From an uncultured Verrucomicrobiota bacterium (GTDB lineage: Bacteria > Verrucomicrobiota > Verrucomicrobiia > Limisphaerales > UBA1096), in contig CAJXAU010000113.1 in the NCBI GenBank assembly GCA_913050205.1, positions 1 to 6,110 on the forward strand: a stretch of DNA of 6,110 nucleotides, in the 5' to 3' direction. The notes beneath the pieces are model-generated. The model had not been told where the DNA came from and ran no database searches. It saw nothing but the letters and a program-made list of their open reading frames with translations. The first letter of the stretch is position 1. Each line of letters starts with the position of its first letter. Made by a program: the position numbers and the translations under genes. Positions 1 through 6,110 of the stretch are shown in pieces.

Positions 1-1
1 C

Positions 2-1219
2 GATGGAACCATTCCCAAGTACGAGGGCGGAATCACCAAGCCGGTGGCGGGCTATAAAGTGGGCGATCATCACCCCGACCCGTTTGCGGATGACGAGGTG
101 CTGTTCACCATTACTGCACAAAATATGGCCCAGTACGCCGACAAGTTGACCGATGGTCACAAGGCGTTACTTGCCCAGTATCCGGACACTTATAAGATGC
201 CGGTTTACCCGACACGCCGAAGTGCCTCCGTTCCCAAGCATTCATCGGACGCAGTCAAAAAATACGCCGCCCAGATCAAGTTGATCCATGACGGAAACGG
301 AGTGAATATTCTGCCGGGAGGCATCGCGTTCCCGATCCCCAAGAGCGGCGTGGAGGTGATTTGGAATCATCTTTTGCGCTACCGCGGCGCCACGGGAATC
401 CGCAAGATTGGCCAGGCAGCACCGACGCGTTCGGGTAAATATACGTTGGTTCAGCTTGAAGAAAAATGGTTGTGGAACTTTCACTACGCGGGCCTGACAG
501 TCACGGAAGAAAACAACGTGGCGGCTTATTTTGAGCAGAAGATCACTTCACCCGCGCGTTTGGCCGGAACGATCCTCATGGTACACGAGACCATCGATCA
601 GGTTCGTCAGCCCCGCAAGGCATGGGTTTACAACACCGGGCAACGCCGTGTTCGCCGTGCGCCCAATGTGGCCTATGACAATCCCGGCACAGCGGCGGAT
701 GGCATGCGCACCGCGGATCAACTGGACCTGTTTAACGGAGCACTCGACCGGTACGAATGGACGCTGGTGGGCAAGAAGGAAATGTACGTGCCGTACAACG
801 CCTACACCCTGCACAGCGACAAGACCAAGGTGGACGATATTATCAAGCCGCTGCACATCAACCAGGAACTCGCTCGTTATGAACTCCATCGGGTATGGGT
901 CGTGGATGCCGTGCTGAAAGAGGGCAAACGACACATCTACAAAAAGCGTCGTTTTTATGTTGATGAGGATAGCTGGAGTGCGGTGGTGGTGGATCAGTAC
1001 GACAATCAGGATCGTATGTGGAGGATATCCGAGGCACATTGCGTCAACTACTACGAGGTACCGACATTCTTCTCCACGCTGGATGTTCATACAGACATTT
1101 TGTCCGGGCGCTATCTCGCGCATGGATTGGACAACGAAAACGAGATGTACGATTTCAATTACCAGTCAAAACCCAGCGACTACACCCCAGCGGCGTTGCG
1201 TCGGCGGGGACGCCGTTAG
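2..1219 (+). CDS. DUF1329 family protein, 5'-truncated by window edge
   Basis: The reading frame is open from base 2 to the TAG at 1217-1219, giving 405 visible residues. The GTG at 44 is internal and not the start. The first visible residues (DGTIPKYEGG, then VGDHHPDPFADDE, FTITAQNMAQYADKLTDG and VYPTRRSASVP) match the N-terminal part of DUF1329 proteins as I know them. The family is about 450 residues long, so roughly the signal peptide and a few dozen residues are missing. DUF1329 proteins are predicted to be exported and to have a fold like the lipoprotein carriers LolA/LolB, so a periplasmic or outer-membrane lipid-handling role is likely; no catalytic residues are evident. The C-terminus keeps the family-like 'GRYLAHGLDNENEMYDF' stretch and ends in an Arg-rich tail (RRRGRR). 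The downstream propeller and RND genes are its usual partners. The family call is confident; the function is inference. Confidence 0.88.
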   Translation, partial: DGTIPKYEGGITKPVAGYKVGDHHPDPFADDEVLFTITAQNMAQYADKLTDGHKALLAQYPDTYKMPVYPTRRSASVPKHSSDAVKKYAAQIKLIHDGNGVNILPGGIAFPIPKSGVEVIWNHLLRYRGATGIRKIGQAAPTRSGKYTLVQLEEKWLWNFHYAGLTVTEENNVAAYFEQKITSPARLAGTILMVHETIDQVRQPRKAWVYNTGQRRVRRAPNVAYDNPGTAADGMRTADQLDLFNGALDRYEWTLVGKKEMYVPYNAYTLHSDKTKVDDIIKPLHINQELARYELHRVWVVDAVLKEGKRHIYKKRRFYVDEDSWSAVVVDQYDNQDRMWRISEAHCVNYYEVPTFFSTLDVHTDILSGRYLAHGLDNENEMYDFNYQSKPSDYTPAALRRRGRR

Positions 1220-1276
1220 CAACCAAGTGGGTGTGTTCGGTGCACTTATTTTCCAAACAACCCAACCAACCCCAAG

Positions 1277-1302
1277 ACGGGCCGAGGCGTTCCTCGGCCC
1301 GT
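1277..1302 (+). terminator. Intrinsic terminator after the DUF1329 gene
   Basis: Bases 1277-1287 (ACGGGCCGAGG) pair perfectly with 1292-1302 (CCTCGGCCCGT) around a CGTT loop. This 11-bp GC-rich stem is followed by a T-rich tail (TCTTGTTT, 1303-1310). It starts 58 bases after the DUF1329 stop codon. It should end or attenuate transcription before the propeller and exporter genes. No convincing promoter is visible between the hairpin and base 1321, so the downstream genes may depend on read-through or on a promoter I cannot recognise. Confidence 0.8.
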
Positions 1303-1320
1303 TCTTGTTTACTGTTTTGT

Positions 1321-2268
1321 ATGTTAGTGATTGGGGGCGGCTTGGCCAAGGGCGAGCAACTCAAGCAGGCCAAGCAGGTGGATGGCCCAGCGGTGATGGC
1401 CCGCTTGGCCAAGCGCTCAGTGCTCCACGACATCCATGGCCAAGCGGCCGGTGTCATTGCTGTCGGTGAGCGGGGCCACATCCTGCGATCCACTGATCAC
1501 GGCAAAAACTGGATGCAACAACCCGCGCCCACACGCCGGACACTCAACGCCGTGCACTGGGTAAATGCGAAAACAGTCTGGGCAGTCGGTCATCAGTCGG
1601 TTGTGTTGCGCTCGCAGGATGGCGGGGAAAACTGGGCCAAGGTCCAGATACTTGATGACCCCGAGACGGCGTTTTTGGACGTCCTTTTCGTCAACCCAAA
1701 ACAGGGCTTTATCGTTGGGTCGTACGGCAAACTTTTTTCGACAAATGACGGTGGGGAAAAGTGGGCGGAGTCGGAACAGGACGACGATCCTCATTTTTAC
1801 CAAATCACGAAAGCCGACGATGGAGCGCTATGGTTAATTGGTGAATTTGGCACGGTCTGGCGCAGCATGGATTTTGGCCAAGCGTGGGAGCCTCTGGATG
1901 CGTTGTACGAGGGTACCTTTTTCGGAGCGTTGCCCTTGGCCAAGGGTGGGGCGGTGGTCTTCGGGTTGCGCGGGAATATTTTCAGGAGCGAGGACGGTGC
2001 CGCGTGGCAGAGAATCGAGATATCAACGAACGCTCTCCTGCACGGCGGGGCACGGTTGAGCGATGGCCGGATGGTTTTGTCTGCAGGTGCCGGCGAGTTG
2101 TTGGTGAGCGAAAACAAGGGGCAATCGTTTTCCGTTATTCCATTGCCGGACAAGGCTGCGGTGCCGATTAGTCTCTGGCAGGCGGGCGACGGTAGCCTGT
2201 TGGTGACCACCGATCGGGGGATCATTCGACTGGAGCAGCCCGGTCTGACAAAAGGTACGGCGCAATGA
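1321..2268 (+). CDS. YCF48/BNR-type beta-propeller protein, probably periplasmic
   Basis: From ATG 1321 the product has 315 residues and consists almost wholly of beta-propeller repeats. Six Asp-box-like motifs of the form S-x-D-x-G-x-x-W begin near residues 57 (STDHGKNW), 98 (SQDGGENW), 140 (STNDGGEKW), 182 (SMDFGQAW), 223 (SEDGAAW) and 263 (SENKGQSF), a steady spacing of about 41 residues. The last is degenerate. This fits a six- or seven-bladed propeller of the YCF48/HCF136 or BNR class, generally protein-binding scaffolds rather than enzymes. The start is uncertain. ATG 1321 lies inside the hydrophobic run LLFCMLVIGGGLA; a complete signal peptide would need GTG 1240 or GTG 1231, which would place the terminator hairpin in the coding region. 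No Shine-Dalgarno sequence is seen at any candidate. The stop overlaps the exporter start (ATGA, 2265-2268), so the two are probably translationally coupled. The likely role is a periplasmic accessory to the exporter. Confidence 0.85.
   Translation: MLVIGGGLAKGEQLKQAKQVDGPAVMARLAKRSVLHDIHGQAAGVIAVGERGHILRSTDHGKNWMQQPAPTRRTLNAVHWVNAKTVWAVGHQSVVLRSQDGGENWAKVQILDDPETAFLDVLFVNPKQGFIVGSYGKLFSTNDGGEKWAESEQDDDPHFYQITKADDGALWLIGEFGTVWRSMDFGQAWEPLDALYEGTFFGALPLAKGGAVVFGLRGNIFRSEDGAAWQRIEISTNALLHGGARLSDGRMVLSAGAGELLVSENKGQSFSVIPLPDKAAVPISLWQAGDGSLLVTTDRGIIRLEQPGLTKGTAQ
2250..2255 (+). promoter_or_regulatory. Weak ribosome binding site for the RND exporter
   Basis: AAAAGG lies nine bases before ATG 2265. 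It is a weak purine-rich Shine-Dalgarno candidate inside the end of the propeller gene. Together with the ATGA overlap it supports 2265 as the exporter start and suggests translational coupling. Confidence 0.45.
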
Positions 2269-4577
2269 CGAAACCCACTTTTCTAGCGGGAGTGGAAGAA
2301 TGGCTGTTCCGCCACCGACTGGGTTTTCTTGTTTTGTTCCTAGTGATAACCGCGGTTCTGTTCGGGTTCGCCACCCAAACCAAGGTTGATGCAAGTTTTG
2401 AAAAGCAACTGCCTCTGGGTCACGGGTACATCGAGACGTTTCGCAAGTATCAATCCGAGTTTGGCGGGGCTAACCGGGTGATCATTGCGTTGGTTGCGAA
2501 GGAGGGCGACATCTTTACGGCAGAGTATTTCGACAAACTCGACGCCGTGACAAAGGACGTGTACTCCATGCAGGGTGTGGATCAGTCGAGCGTGACGTCG
2601 TTGTTTACGCCAAACGTCCGGTTCACCGAAGTGGTGGAGGACGGATTCACCGGTGGCAACGTAGTGCCGTCGGATTTCGAGACAACGCCCGAGGGATTGG
2701 CCAAGGTGAGGGAGAACGCGCTCAAGTCGAATTACATGGGGCGACTTGTGACCGACTCCTTTAACGGCGCGATGGTGATGGCGAACCTCCTCGATATCGA
2801 CCCAAACACGAACGAGCCACTCGACACGTTCGCCGTGGCGAGTGAGTTGGAGGCGCTGCGTGGCAAATACGAGGATACGAAAACCGGGTTGCACATCATC
2901 GGGTTCGCAAAGGTGATGGGCGATATTCGCGACGGGGCGCTAAACGTGATTACGTTCTTTTGCATCACGATTGTCATCACGGCACTGCTGGTTTGGTTGT
3001 ACTCACAGTCGTTCTTATTCTCGGTATTACCGATGGGATGCTCTCTGGCGGCGGTGGCATGGCAGCTTGGCGCACTGCATCTCATGGGCTATGGCATCGA
3101 TCCCATGTCGATCCTCGTGCCGTTCCTCGTCTTTGCAATCGGCGTGAGTCACGGCGTGCAGATGGTACGCGTGTTCCGCAATCAATTGTTTGAGGGTGTG
3201 GATCCGGTTGAGGCGGCGCGCTCCGCATTCCGCGAATTGCTGGTGCCGGGTGGCGTGGCATTGCTGACTGATACCATCGGCTTCATAACCATCCTGCTCA
3301 TTCCGGTGCCAACCATCCGCGAACTGGCCATCGCGGCCAGCGTGGGCGTGGCGGCAATCATCGTGACCAACCTTGTCTTGCTGCCGCTGATGCTGTCCTA
3401 CCTCAGGCCAAGGGCCGGATACCGCGAGCGGGTGGCCCGGCGCAAGGAGAAGACGGTGGTGTTCTGGCATAAGGTGGCATCGGTCACCCGGCCGCGCTTG
3501 GCCAAGGGCTTGGTGATTGTGGGAGTGATCTTGTTTGCGCTTGGCTTTGAGCGGGCGGCCCGGGTTGAGGTGGGTGACCTGCATCAGGGAGTGCCAGAGT
3601 TGCGTCCCGAATCCCGGTACAATCAGGACACGGCGGTGATCACGGAAAACTTCAACCTCGGTGTCGATGTGCTCATCGCCTTCACGGAAACCGTGCCGGA
3701 CGGCTCGGTCGACTACGAGGTGATGGAACTGCTCGACCGCTTTGAGTGGCACCTGAAAAATGTCGAGGGCGTAAAGAGCGTGCTGGGGCTGGCCGGTATG
3801 GCGCGCAAAATCAATTCCGGCTACAGCGAGGGCAGTCTCAAGTGGCAGGTGTTGCCGTTCAACCGCGACATGCTCGCGCAGGCGGTGGGTCGTGTGGAAA
3901 CCTCGACCGGCCTGACCAATCTCGACGGCAGCGTGCTGCCGGTGATGGTGTTTCTCGAGGATCACAAGGCAGAAACCCTTCGAAAGGTGGTCACCGCGGT
4001 GAAGGCGTTCGATGAAAACCACGGCCGGGAGAAGGTGCGCTTTCGCCTCGCGGGCGGCAATGCCGGCGTCATGGCGGCCTCGAACGAGGTGGTGCGTGAG
4101 GCGCAGTTTCCGATTTTGATTTATGTTTTCGCGGCGGTGATCCTGTTGTGTTACGCCAGCTTTCGCTCGATAAGAATCGTGATCTGTATCGTGTTGCCAT
4201 TAGCGCTGGTATCGGTGCTGGCGCATACGCTGATGCTGTGGATGGACATCGGACTGAAAACCTCGACGCTACCGGTGGTCGCGCTGGGCGTGGGCGAGGG
4301 GGTGGACTACGGGATTTACCTGTTTAGCTGTTTTCTCGCGCAGCGCAAAAAAGGGCTGGCGTTCGCAGAAGCGATGGACGCCGCGATGACACAGGCTGGA
4401 AGCGCGATCGTGTTCACCGGCCTGACGCTTTCGGTCGGGGTTGGCACGTGGGCGTTTTCTGCGCTGCAAATTCAGGCCGACATGGGCATCCTGCTGATGT
4501 TCATGTTCCTGATGAACATGGTTTGTGCCATCGTTCTATTACCGGCGATCGCCCGGTTACTGTTCCGGTCAGAGTGA
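2265..4577 (+). CDS. RND superfamily exporter, MMPL-like inner-membrane transporter
   Basis: The 770-residue product has the duplicated RND layout: TM1 near residues 19-36, a periplasmic domain to about 226, five helices between 227 and 380, TM7 near 411-427, a second periplasmic domain to about 614, and five helices between 615 and 768. This makes about 12 TM segments and is shorter than the roughly 1,000-residue HAE1 drug pumps, so it fits the MMPL/HpnN-like (COG1033) group, proton-driven exporters often of lipids or hydrophobic compounds. The second half carries G-V-D681-Y682 in TM10, the Asp-Tyr proton-relay position of MMPL proteins. The equivalent first-half motif reads AIGVS295-H296-GVQ, with no acid, which I recall as usual for this subgroup. 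The start overlaps the propeller stop, and DUF1329 lies upstream, a known gene set. The product probably works with both in envelope export; the substrate is unknown. The stop overlaps the convergent heme gene by 9 bp. Confidence 0.92.
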   Translation: MTKPTFLAGVEEWLFRHRLGFLVLFLVITAVLFGFATQTKVDASFEKQLPLGHGYIETFRKYQSEFGGANRVIIALVAKEGDIFTAEYFDKLDAVTKDVYSMQGVDQSSVTSLFTPNVRFTEVVEDGFTGGNVVPSDFETTPEGLAKVRENALKSNYMGRLVTDSFNGAMVMANLLDIDPNTNEPLDTFAVASELEALRGKYEDTKTGLHIIGFAKVMGDIRDGALNVITFFCITIVITALLVWLYSQSFLFSVLPMGCSLAAVAWQLGALHLMGYGIDPMSILVPFLVFAIGVSHGVQMVRVFRNQLFEGVDPVEAARSAFRELLVPGGVALLTDTIGFITILLIPVPTIRELAIAASVGVAAIIVTNLVLLPLMLSYLRPRAGYRERVARRKEKTVVFWHKVASVTRPRLAKGLVIVGVILFALGFERAARVEVGDLHQGVPELRPESRYNQDTAVITENFNLGVDVLIAFTETVPDGSVDYEVMELLDRFEWHLKNVEGVKSVLGLAGMARKINSGYSEGSLKWQVLPFNRDMLAQAVGRVETSTGLTNLDGSVLPVMVFLEDHKAETLRKVVTAVKAFDENHGREKVRFRLAGGNAGVMAASNEVVREAQFPILIYVFAAVILLCYASFRSIRIVICIVLPLALVSVLAHTLMLWMDIGLKTSTLPVVALGVGEGVDYGIYLFSCFLAQRKKGLAFAEAMDAAMTQAGSAIVFTGLTLSVGVGTWAFSALQIQADMGILLMFMFLMNMVCAIVLLPAIARLLFRSE

Positions 4578-6110
4578 TTTCAGGTACTGGTACAGATTGG
4601 CCAAATCGCGTTCACTCAATCCCTCAAGCAGGCCTTCCGGCATAATTGAGCGCTCGCTCGTCTGCTGCGAAATAATCTCCGCCTGATCGAGCCGGACAAT
4701 CCCCGCGCCGGTTCGCAGCACGACACTGTCCGCAGCGTAAAACGCCGTGCGCCCCACGTGCACATCCCCATTGCGCAACCGATACTCGTTAAACTGGTAC
4801 AGCGGGGAGATGTCCCGGTTCGGGAACAAAATCGCTCGAAACAAATCATCCGGTGAGAACCGCTTGGCCGCACCGCTCAGCCCCGGGCCAAGCGCTCCAG
4901 GGCCGGAGTGGCAACCCTGACAGGCACGGTTCACGTAAAGCTGCCGACCCTTGGCCGGGTCGCCTTCTTCCCAATCAACTTTCCCGAGGATGGCCTCCCA
5001 CTTGGCGGCATCAACCAGACCGGCCTCAAAGGCCGCCCCCTTCAACTTGGGATGCGCCTTGTCGAACCGTTCAAAAACCGGCTGCCACGCCGCAAGCAGG
5101 TCAACCGGTCGATTGCTTTTTTCCTGAACCGCCGCAACGGTGTGGTCGCTCCACTTGGCCAAAAGTGAGGCAACCTCCCTCCTTGTCTCGGCCTTGCCTT
5201 TGGGGCCGCACTCACGCCGCAGTTTGCGGATTAAGAGCGCCCAATCGCTTGGCTGGTCACTCGCCGGTAATCGCTTTAGTGCGGACAGGGCAGCGTTGGC
5301 AAGATTCGTATCGCGCGACAACAGGGCTTCCAGAAACAGCGGCCGATCCTCCGAGGCCAAGCGCTTGGCCAAGCGCTGCAAAATTGCGGGCCGAAGCCCG
5401 AGATTATCCCAATGCCGGCGGAGCAGCGGCAGCACATCCCCGGAGGGAAGGGCATCGAGCAGATCAAGCAGGTCGGTCGACAAAACAAATGCCGGGTCAC
5501 TTTTTGCGGCGGCGAGAAAACGTCCGGCTGCGGCATGGCGTTCGTCGCCGCCCAGCGACCGGGCATAGGCCAGATGGCTTCCGGTGGGGAAATTTTCGTG
5601 GGCGATCAGTCGCTTGGCCAAGCCGGGCTGCTTGGTGGCGTGCGCCTGCGCGATGTCCACGAAACGCATCGTCCAGTTCAGCTTGGGCCGTGTCCCCCTG
5701 CTTTGCAGCTTGGTGTCGAGACTCATCAGTGCATTGGCCAAGCGTGGCAGATCCGCATCCGGCAACGTCGATGGCAGCTTGGCCATGACGATCAGTTTGT
5801 GGAAGTCCTCCACCGGATCGGTATCGGGCGAGATGGTTTCCAACAGGTTGCCAACCAACTCGGGTTGGTCGGCGTTGACCATCGCGAGCAGGCGTCCGGC
5901 TTCACGATAAAGATCCCGGTGCAGTGAGTTCATCAATGGCGCTGCCTGAGTGGCGATCGCGCTGGCCAACCCGGGATGGGCCGCGAGCGAGAATGGCACC
6001 TCGAAGCCGGTAAACGACTCGCGACTTGGCTGCTCGAGATTGTAGTCGCCCATCGCGAGGATGATCGTCCGGACGAGATCGAGGTTGAGGCTCGCGGGCT
6101 GGTTGATGTC
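4569..6110 (-). CDS. Helical-repeat protein with C-terminal cytochrome c domain, 5'-truncated
   Basis: The frame is open from the window edge (6110) to the stop at 4569-4571. ATG 6053 gives 494 residues, but 19 open codons lie before it (INQPASLNLDLVRTII and so on), so it is probably internal. Residues counted from 6053: about 1-360 are Leu/Ala-rich helices resembling degenerate HEAT repeats. About 362-494 form a class I c-type cytochrome domain with C378-Q-G-C381-H382 (bases 4908-4922) for covalent heme. M471 in SIMPEGLLEGLS is the likely distal ligand, and the end reads DLANLYQYLKSL. This pattern matches the 'putative heme-binding domain, Pirellula/Verrucomicrobium type' (TIGR02603), usually at the end of large secreted proteins whose N-terminal part is a sugar-dehydrogenase-like propeller. 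That part would lie outside the window. The protein is probably periplasmic and passes electrons from substrate oxidation. It is convergent with the exporter, has no obvious terminator of its own, and is likely functionally unrelated to it. Confidence 0.88.
   Translation of the reverse strand, partial: DINQPASLNLDLVRTIILAMGDYNLEQPSRESFTGFEVPFSLAAHPGLASAIATQAAPLMNSLHRDLYREAGRLLAMVNADQPELVGNLLETISPDTDPVEDFHKLIVMAKLPSTLPDADLPRLANALMSLDTKLQSRGTRPKLNWTMRFVDIAQAHATKQPGLAKRLIAHENFPTGSHLAYARSLGGDERHAAAGRFLAAAKSDPAFVLSTDLLDLLDALPSGDVLPLLRRHWDNLGLRPAILQRLAKRLASEDRPLFLEALLSRDTNLANAALSALKRLPASDQPSDWALLIRKLRRECGPKGKAETRREVASLLAKWSDHTVAAVQEKSNRPVDLLAAWQPVFERFDKAHPKLKGAAFEAGLVDAAKWEAILGKVDWEEGDPAKGRQLYVNRACQGCHSGPGALGPGLSGAAKRFSPDDLFRAILFPNRDISPLYQFNEYRLRNGDVHVGRTAFYAADSVVLRTGAGIVRLDQAEIISQQTSERSIMPEGLLEGLSERDLANLYQYLKSL
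5355..5377. repeat. Nested double palindrome and 12-base tandem repeat
   Basis: GGCCAAGCGCTT (5355-5366) is followed directly by a second copy lacking its last base (5367-5377). This makes two overlapping perfect palindromes: GGCCAAGCGCTTGGCC (5355-5370) and AGCGCTTGGCCAAGCGCT (5360-5377). The stretch lies inside the minus-strand heme gene, where it encodes part of QRLAKRLASED. It is the densest site of the dispersed palindrome family. Confidence 0.8.

Larger units (their letters stand above)
1342..5741. repeat. Dispersed TTGGCCAA palindrome family, 11 copies
   Basis: The 8-bp palindrome TTGGCCAA starts at 1342, 1405, 1874, 1936, 2697, 3498, 4597, 5155, 5365, 5614 and 5734. Six copies extend to CTTGGCCAAG (1341, 1404, 1935, 3497, 5364, 5613), and some extend further with CG or CC flanks, for example CCCTTGGCCAAGGG at 1933-1946. 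All copies lie in coding sequence: four in the propeller gene, two in the exporter, five in the heme gene, none in the DUF1329 gene. Partial copies such as GGCCAAG and CTTGGCC are also frequent. The function is unknown. Confidence 0.75.

Noticed and set aside
548..1123. 191-codon open frame on the minus strand
   Set aside because: It is antisense to conserved DUF1329 coding sequence and has no recognisable motif.
1198..1213. Inverted repeat GCGTC/GACGC next to the DUF1329 stop as a terminator
   Set aside because: Only a 5-bp stem within the last codons and no T-rich tail; the hairpin at 1277-1302 is far stronger.
1018..1320. Extension of the propeller gene upstream to ATG 1018
   Set aside because: It would overlap about 200 bases of well-recognised DUF1329 coding sequence in another frame, and the extra peptide shows no family resemblance.
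1220..1320. A promoter for the propeller-exporter pair
   Set aside because: No -35/-10 pair with acceptable spacing was found; TATGTT at 1319 has no matching upstream box.
3027..4022. 331-codon open frame on the minus strand
   Set aside because: It lies entirely inside the confidently identified RND exporter; its His/Arg/Gln-rich product looks like an antisense shadow.
4853..5788. 311-codon open frame on the plus strand
   Set aside because: It is antisense to the heme gene, rich in Pro/Arg/Ser/Trp with no domain pattern, while the opposite strand holds a clear CxxCH protein.
4545..5960. Two copies of GCGATCGC (4545-4552 and 5953-5960), the cyanobacterial HIP1 word
   Set aside because: Two copies are only modestly above chance in GC-rich DNA, and the genes do not suggest a cyanobacterium; TTGGCCAA is the enriched word here.

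Overview
The window looks like chromosomal DNA, roughly 57 % GC by eye, from a Gram-negative bacterium of the Planctomycetes-Verrucomicrobia group. The best taxonomic clue is the minus-strand gene. Its C-terminus is a CxxCH heme domain ending in an 'S-x-MPEGLL' block, the type that is greatly expanded in those phyla. I could not run a database search, so the phylum is an inference and the species is unknown.

Layout: (1) bases 2-1219, plus strand: the 3' nine-tenths of a DUF1329 gene (periplasmic/outer-membrane, LolA/LolB-like). (2) Bases 1220-1320: a short gap with a perfect 11-bp GC-rich hairpin and T-rich tail, a textbook intrinsic terminator. (3) Bases 1321-2268, plus: a secreted YCF48/BNR-type beta-propeller with six regularly spaced Asp-box motifs; its start is ambiguous. 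(4) Bases 2265-4577, plus: an RND/MMPL-type exporter of 770 residues, coupled to the propeller gene by an ATGA overlap. (5) Bases 4569-6110, minus: a 5'-truncated gene for a helical-repeat protein with a C-terminal cytochrome c domain, convergent with the exporter and overlapping it by 9 bp.

Genes 1-3 form a recognisable module (DUF1329, YCF48-like propeller, RND exporter) also known from Proteobacteria, where a DUF1302 outer-membrane protein often lies alongside. The likely shared job is moving a hydrophobic or lipid-like compound across the envelope: the RND pump in the inner membrane, the propeller and DUF1329 proteins in the periplasm or at the outer membrane. The substrate cannot be read from the sequence. 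The heme gene is probably a separate transcription unit in respiration or substrate oxidation.

The most unusual signal is not a gene. The palindrome TTGGCCAA, usually as CTTGGCCAAG, occurs 11 times in the 4.4 kb from 1342 to 5741, where base composition predicts about 0.1. It occurs in three genes on both strands, in more than one reading frame, and is absent from the 1.2 kb DUF1329 gene. It resembles the cyanobacterial HIP1 phenomenon, but with a different word.
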